NCBI GenBank assembly: GCA_964538565.1
Contig: CAZIGW010000185.1
Span: forward strand, 1 to 19,981
Source: CAYVBN01 sp964538565
GTDB taxonomy: Bacteria; Pseudomonadota; Alphaproteobacteria; Rhizobiales; Xanthobacteraceae
DNA: 19,981 bases
Direction: 5' to 3'
The notes beneath the pieces were generated by a model, which was not told where the DNA came from, made no database searches, and worked only from the letters and a program-made list of their open reading frames with translations. This document shows, piece after piece, positions 16,198 through 19,981 of this stretch. Position numbers and translations under genes: made by a program. Position 1 is the first letter of the stretch. Each line of letters begins with the position of its first letter.

Positions 16198-16226
16198 ATT
16201 GGAATCGAAAGCGGCTTTCTTGTCGA
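16198..16226 (-). promoter_or_regulatory. Candidate housekeeping-type promoter of pleC
   Basis: On the minus strand TCGACA (16226-16221) and TCCAAT (16203-16198) are separated by exactly 17 bases. They match TTGACA at five of six and TATAAT at four of six positions. It lies 72 bases before the pleC start. Found by eye; no transcription evidence. Confidence 0.35.
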
Positions 16227-16372
16227 GAGTCCGCAAAATCACTTTTTTTGTTTGCAGTTAAGGCGGCCACGGGCGCGCCGCGGCGATCAAATAAGAAGAA
16301 CAATCAGATGTATAGACGGTTGCTGCGACCACTATCTATTGACCCGCGCCCGCCGCGACACACGCAGGGCGG

Positions 16373-19024
16373 TCACTCCTCGGCAAGCGAGCGATCGACG
16401 ATGTCCTTCACGTCCCGCGACAGCGAGGGACGTGCGGCGACCTCCCGGAGGACCGATTCCGCCTTCGCGCGACGAACGGGCTCGAGGGCCCGCCAGCTCT
16501 TGAACGCGGTCATCAGCCGGGCCGCGACCTGCGGGTTTTTCGGATCGAGCCGGCACACGATGTCGGCGAGGAACCGATAGCCGGCCCCGTCCGCGCGGTT
16601 GAACTGCGTCTGGTTCGCCTGCGTGAACGAGCCGACGAGTGAGCGGACCCGGTTCGGATTGGCGAGCGAGAAGGCCGGATGGCCGGTGAGCGCGCGCACC
16701 CGGTCGAGCGTCCGCGGCTCCGGGATCGCGGCTTGCAGCGCCAGCCACTTGTCGATCACCAGCGGATCGGCCTCGTAGCGGCGATAGAAATCGTCGATCG
16801 CGGCCTGCCGCTCGGGCACGTCGTGCAGCGAGAGGGTCGCCAGCGCGGCCGCCCGGTCGGTCATGTTATCGGCGGTATGGTACTGCCGGGTCGCCATCGC
16901 GATGGCGGCGGCGCCGCCGGCGGCCGCCAGCAGGTCGAGGCAGGTGTTCTTGAGTGCCCGCCGTCCGGCGCTGACGGCGTCGGGGCTGTAGGGGCCCTCG
17001 TGGCTCATGCGGCGATGCGTCTCACGCAGCAGCGCGCCGAGCTTGAGCCCGATCGCGGTCCGCAGCTTCGCGCGCGCGGCGAAGATGGCGTCCGGGTCGA
17101 CATCGCGGCCGATCTCGCGGGCGATGTCGGCTTCCGTCGGCGGTGCGAGCGCCAGCGCCACGAAGGCGGGTTCGCACGCCGGGTCGGCCACGATGGCGGC
17201 GAGCGCGGCCAGCAGGCCCTCGTCCTCGCGCGCCGCCGCGCCCCGGCGCAGGCGGCCGACGTTGTCGACGAGCAGCTTGGTCGCGAGCGTCTGCACCGCC
17301 TGCCAGCGGTTGAAGGCGTCGGAATCGTGGGCGGCGAGAAATCGCAGGTCGTCGTCGGACACGTTCGCGGCGATCCGCACCGGCGCCGAGAAGCCGCGGT
17401 TGATCGAGAGCACGGGACGCTCGCCGATGCCGGTGAACGTGAAGGTCTCGGCCGCCTGCGTCAGGGTGAGCACGCCGCGCTCCGCCTTGCGCCCGTCCGC
17501 GAGCGTGAGCCGCAGGTCCTTGCCGTCCGGACCGAGCAGCCCGATCGCGAGCGGGATCATCAGCGGTTCCTTGTTCGGCTGTCCGGGGGTCGGCGGCAGC
17601 GTCTGCGCGACCTGCAGGGTGAGCGTCCGGGCCTTGGGATCGTGGTCGGCCGTGACCGTGATCTCCGGCGTCCCGGCCTGCGCGTACCAGCGCATGAACT
17701 GGCCGAGATCCGCGGAGTTTGCGTCGGCGAAGCACTGCACGAACTGCTCGACCGTCGCCGCCTGGCCGTCGTGGCGCCCGAAATAGAGATCCATTCCCTT
17801 GCGGAAGCCGTCCGGCCCGAGCAGGGTCTTGAGCATGCGCACGAGCTCGGCGCCCTTTTCGTAGACGGTTGCCGTGTAGAAGTTGTTGATCTCACGGTAA
17901 ACCGACGGCCGCACCGGATGCGCGAGCGGGCCCGCGTCCTCGACGAACTGGTGGGCGCGCAGCAGCCGCACGTCGGCGATGCGCTTGACCGGCCGCGAGC
18001 GCTGGTCGGCGGAGAACTCCTGGTCGCGGAAGACGGTCAGGCCTTCCTTCAGGCAGAGCTGGAACCAGTCGCGGCAGGTGATGCGGTTGCCCGTCCAGTT
18101 GTGAAAATACTCGTGCGCGATCACGCCCTCGATGCTGGCGAAGTCGGCGTCGGTCGCGGTCTCCGGCGAAGCAAGCACGTACTTGTCGTTGAAGACGTTG
18201 AGGCCCTTGTTCTCCATCGCCCCCATGTTGAAGTCCGACACCGCGACGATCATGAAGATGTCGAGATCGTATTCGCGGCCGAAGGCTTCCTCGTCCCAGC
18301 GCATCGCGCGGCGCAGGCTGTCCATCGCGTAGGCGCAGCGGCTCTCCTTGCCGTGCTCGACGTAGATCCTGAGCGCGACCTTCCGTCCCGAGGACGTGGT
18401 GAAGCGGCTCTCGACGCAGGCGAGATCGCCGCCGACGAGCGCGAACAGATAGCAGGGCTTGGGAAAGGGATCGTGCCAGACGGCGAAATGGCGGGTCGTG
18501 CCCGGCACGTCGCCCGCCGAGGTCAGATTGCCGTTGGCGAGCAGCACCGGGGCCTCGGACTTCTCCGCCTCGATACGTGTCGTGTAGACCGCCATCACGT
18601 CGGGCCGGTCGGGAAAGTACGTGATGCGGCGGAATCCCTCCGCCTCGCACTGCGTGCAATAGGTACCGCCGGAGCGGTAGAGTCCCATGAGCTGGGTATT
18701 GGCGGACGGATCGAGCACGGTTTCGATCTCGAGCCGGAACGGTCCTCCCGGCGGCTGCCGGATCGTGAGGCTGTCGGGCGTGGCGACGAAATGGTCGGCC
18801 GGAAGCTCGTTGCCGTCGAGCCGCAACGACACGAGCTCGAGCCCGTCGCCGTCGAGCACCACCGGGGCCGGCGCCGCCGCCTGCGGATTGGGCTTGAGCG
18901 CCAGCGTCGCGCGCACGCGCGTACGGGTCGGATGCAGCGAGACGTCGAGATCGACGGTCTCGACGAGCCAGTCGGGCGCTCGGTAATCTTCGAGACGGAC
19001 GGGAGCAGCCTGTTCGGTACGCAT
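16373..19024 (-). CDS. pepN: PepN, aminopeptidase N (M1 zinc metallopeptidase)
   Basis: PepN removes N-terminal residues from peptides in the cytoplasm. The 883-residue product is close to the E. coli length (870). The substrate-binding GAMEN motif is at residues 268-272. The zinc site HEYFH (His304, Glu305, His308) has its third ligand Glu327 in LKEGLTVF, the same 18-residue spacing after the HEXXH start as in the family. The N-terminal beta domain and the long helical C-terminal domain are both present, and no signal peptide is seen. The start ATG 19024 (MRTEQAAPVRLEDY) has GGAAAG just upstream; the frame continues open far upstream but codes there for nothing plausible. It lies 246 bases upstream of pleC on the same strand and is divergent from the alcohol dehydrogenase gene. 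Confidence 0.97.
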   Translation of the reverse strand: MRTEQAAPVRLEDYRAPDWLVETVDLDVSLHPTRTRVRATLALKPNPQAAAPAPVVLDGDGLELVSLRLDGNELPADHFVATPDSLTIRQPPGGPFRLEIETVLDPSANTQLMGLYRSGGTYCTQCEAEGFRRITYFPDRPDVMAVYTTRIEAEKSEAPVLLANGNLTSAGDVPGTTRHFAVWHDPFPKPCYLFALVGGDLACVESRFTTSSGRKVALRIYVEHGKESRCAYAMDSLRRAMRWDEEAFGREYDLDIFMIVAVSDFNMGAMENKGLNVFNDKYVLASPETATDADFASIEGVIAHEYFHNWTGNRITCRDWFQLCLKEGLTVFRDQEFSADQRSRPVKRIADVRLLRAHQFVEDAGPLAHPVRPSVYREINNFYTATVYEKGAELVRMLKTLLGPDGFRKGMDLYFGRHDGQAATVEQFVQCFADANSADLGQFMRWYAQAGTPEITVTADHDPKARTLTLQVAQTLPPTPGQPNKEPLMIPLAIGLLGPDGKDLRLTLADGRKAERGVLTLTQAAETFTFTGIGERPVLSINRGFSAPVRIAANVSDDDLRFLAAHDSDAFNRWQAVQTLATKLLVDNVGRLRRGAAAREDEGLLAALAAIVADPACEPAFVALALAPPTEADIAREIGRDVDPDAIFAARAKLRTAIGLKLGALLRETHRRMSHEGPYSPDAVSAGRRALKNTCLDLLAAAGGAAAIAMATRQYHTADNMTDRAAALATLSLHDVPERQAAIDDFYRRYEADPLVIDKWLALQAAIPEPRTLDRVRALTGHPAFSLANPNRVRSLVGSFTQANQTQFNRADGAGYRFLADIVCRLDPKNPQVAARLMTAFKSWRALEPVRRAKAESVLREVAARPSLSRDVKDIVDRSLAEE

Positions 19025-19174
19025 GATGACTTTCCGGCGGACAGAGATGCGGTTTAGACCGTTCCGGCGGCAAGAGAAAGGCCGGCTCGCGGGCGGCGCC
19101 CGCACCGGATTTGCATGGATCGATCGCCGGGCGCGCCGCCCGCTCCACGTTACGCCGAAGCGGGTGATTCCGAC
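19025..19174. promoter_or_regulatory. Divergent promoter region between pepN and the dehydrogenase
   Basis: These 150 bases must hold promoters for both directions. Besides the direct repeats near pepN there is a short perfect palindrome, GCGGGC-GGC-GCCCGC (19089-19103). No clear -35/-10 pairs were recognised. Confidence 0.4.
19032..19078 (-). repeat. Paired direct repeats just upstream of pepN
   Basis: TTCCGGCGG followed by a purine-rich AGAGA run occurs at 19032-19047 and again at 19062-19077, exactly 30 bases apart. The first copy includes, on the minus strand, the pepN ribosome binding site (CCGCCGGAAAG). A spacing of about three helical turns would suit an operator, but a small duplication explains it equally well. 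Confidence 0.5.
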
Positions 19175-19981
19175 ATGCCCATGATGCGCGCCATGGTGCT
19201 CGAGCGGCCGCGCACGCCGCTCGTGATGCGCGAGCGCCCCGTTCCGCGGCCGGCCGCCGGCGAGGTGCTCGTCGAGGTCGCGGCGTGCGGCGTGTGCCGC
19301 ACCGATCTGCACGTCGTCGACGGCGAACTGCCCGATCCCAGGCTGCCGCTCGTGCCCGGCCACGAGGTGGTCGGCCGCGTCTCCGCGCTTGGCGCCGGCG
19401 TCTCCGGATTTGACGTCGGCGAGCGCGTCGGCATTCCGTGGCTCGGCTACACCTGCGGCCGTTGTCCATATTGCCGTACCGGGCGCGAGAACCTGTGCGA
19501 TGCGCCGCTGTTCACCGGCTACACGCGCGACGGCGGCTATGCGACGCATGCGCTCGCCGATGCGCGTTACTGTTTTCCTCTGCCCGGCGGCATGGACGAC
19601 GCGAAGATCGCGCCGCTTCTGTGCGCGGGGCTGATCGGCTGGCGCTGCTACCGGATGGCGGGCGAGGGCGAGGCGCTCGGCCTCTACGGCTTCGGCGCAG
19701 CCGCGCACATCCTGGCGCAGGTGGCGATCTGGCAGGGCCGCCGCGTCTATGCCTTCACGCGCGCCGGCGACAAAGCGGCGCAGGACTTCGCCCGCTCGCT
19801 CGGCGCGGTCTGGGCCGGCGGTTCGGACGAGACGCCGCCCGAGCCGCTCGACGCCGCCATCATCTTCGCGCCGGTCGGCGCGCTGGTGCCGGCGGCGCTG
19901 CGCGCGGTGAAGAAGGGCGGGCGCGTCGTGTGCGGCGGCATCCACATGTCCGACATTCCGGGCTTCCCCTATCGCATCCTG
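19175..19981 (+). CDS. Zinc-dependent alcohol dehydrogenase family protein (3' end outside window)
   Basis: This is a medium-chain NAD(P)-dependent dehydrogenase; the substrate is unknown. 269 codons are visible and the frame is open at the window end. The catalytic zinc ligands Cys38 (ACGVCRTDLH) and His63-Glu64 (PGHEVVG) are present, as are four structural-zinc cysteines, Cys94, Cys97, Cys100 and Cys108 (CGRCPYCRTGRENLC). The nucleotide fold begins at GLYGFGAAAH (from about residue 169), where the third glycine of GXGXXG is Ala, as is common in the AdhA-like zinc-binding subfamily this resembles. ATG 19175 is taken as start; ATGs at 19181 and 19184 are equally possible, since no good ribosome binding site distinguishes them. 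It is divergent from pepN and has no operon partner in view. Confidence 0.92.
   Translation, partial: MPMMRAMVLERPRTPLVMRERPVPRPAAGEVLVEVAACGVCRTDLHVVDGELPDPRLPLVPGHEVVGRVSALGAGVSGFDVGERVGIPWLGYTCGRCPYCRTGRENLCDAPLFTGYTRDGGYATHALADARYCFPLPGGMDDAKIAPLLCAGLIGWRCYRMAGEGEALGLYGFGAAAHILAQVAIWQGRRVYAFTRAGDKAAQDFARSLGAVWAGGSDETPPEPLDAAIIFAPVGALVPAALRAVKKGGRVVCGGIHMSDIPGFPYRIL

Noticed and set aside
16246..16260. A CtrA-type site (TTAA-N7-TTAA) upstream of pleC
   Set aside because: Only TTTG-N7-TTAA is present; six of eight positions is too weak to call.
13736..16261. A plus-strand frame of 841 codons across the pleC region
   Set aside because: It lies entirely opposite the PleC kinase, whose domains are all intact; low-complexity Arg/Gly/Asp composition.
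16679..19057. A plus-strand frame of 792 codons opposite pepN
   Set aside because: PepN on the minus strand carries GAMEN and HEXXH motifs; the opposite frame has no recognisable domain.
1..19981. tRNA, rRNA, CRISPR array, insertion sequence, prophage or riboswitch
   Set aside because: I found no regularly spaced repeats, transposase or integrase motifs, or conserved RNA signatures on reading both strands.

Overview
The window is GC-rich chromosomal DNA from an alphaproteobacterium, most likely a member of the Hyphomicrobiales (Rhizobiales; Bradyrhizobium/Rhodopseudomonas/Rhodoplanes-like). Three things point there: almost every codon in the real genes ends in G or C; the gene order cytochrome c maturation, DegP/Do protease, two-component pair, glnE, pleC is one I recall from Sinorhizobium meliloti and relatives; and diverged copies of a palindromic element typical of these genomes sit between genes. 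It looks like a core region. I see no phage, insertion sequence, tRNA, rRNA or CRISPR.

Layout. 1-276 is the 3' end of an unidentified gene. 518-1927 encodes an unrecognised, soluble, helix-rich protein. 2317-6464 is the cytochrome c maturation operon ccmI-ccmE-ccmF-ccmH. 6643-8181 is a DegP/Do periplasmic protease gene broken by one in-frame TAG at 7141-7143. A spacer of about 400 bases follows, with a strong terminator, a second hairpin and a 21-base direct repeat. 8581-13636 is a tight operon of an OmpR-type response regulator, its membrane histidine kinase (genes overlap by 17 bases) and glnE (9 bases further on). Convergent to it on the minus strand is a PleC-type cell-cycle histidine kinase (13802-16126). 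Upstream of that, also on the minus strand, is the aminopeptidase pepN (16373-19024). Divergent from pepN, a zinc alcohol dehydrogenase gene (19175 onward) runs off the window end.

How the genes work together. CcmI, CcmE, CcmF and CcmH form the periplasmic haem-handling and ligation half of the System I c-type cytochrome pathway; the haem-export and thioredoxin parts (ccmABCDG) are not here. DegP would do envelope quality control next to them, but as written its catalytic triad is split by the stop codon. The two-component system shares an operon with glnE, whose product adenylylates and de-adenylylates glutamine synthetase. PleC controls DivK phosphorylation and cell polarity.

The main anomaly is the nonsense codon in degP. 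Secondary points are the palindromic repeats that begin exactly at the stop codons of two genes, the repeat/hairpin cluster after degP, a perfect 13-base inverted repeat between the convergent glnE and pleC, and paired direct repeats in front of pepN. I found no clearly new multi-gene system.
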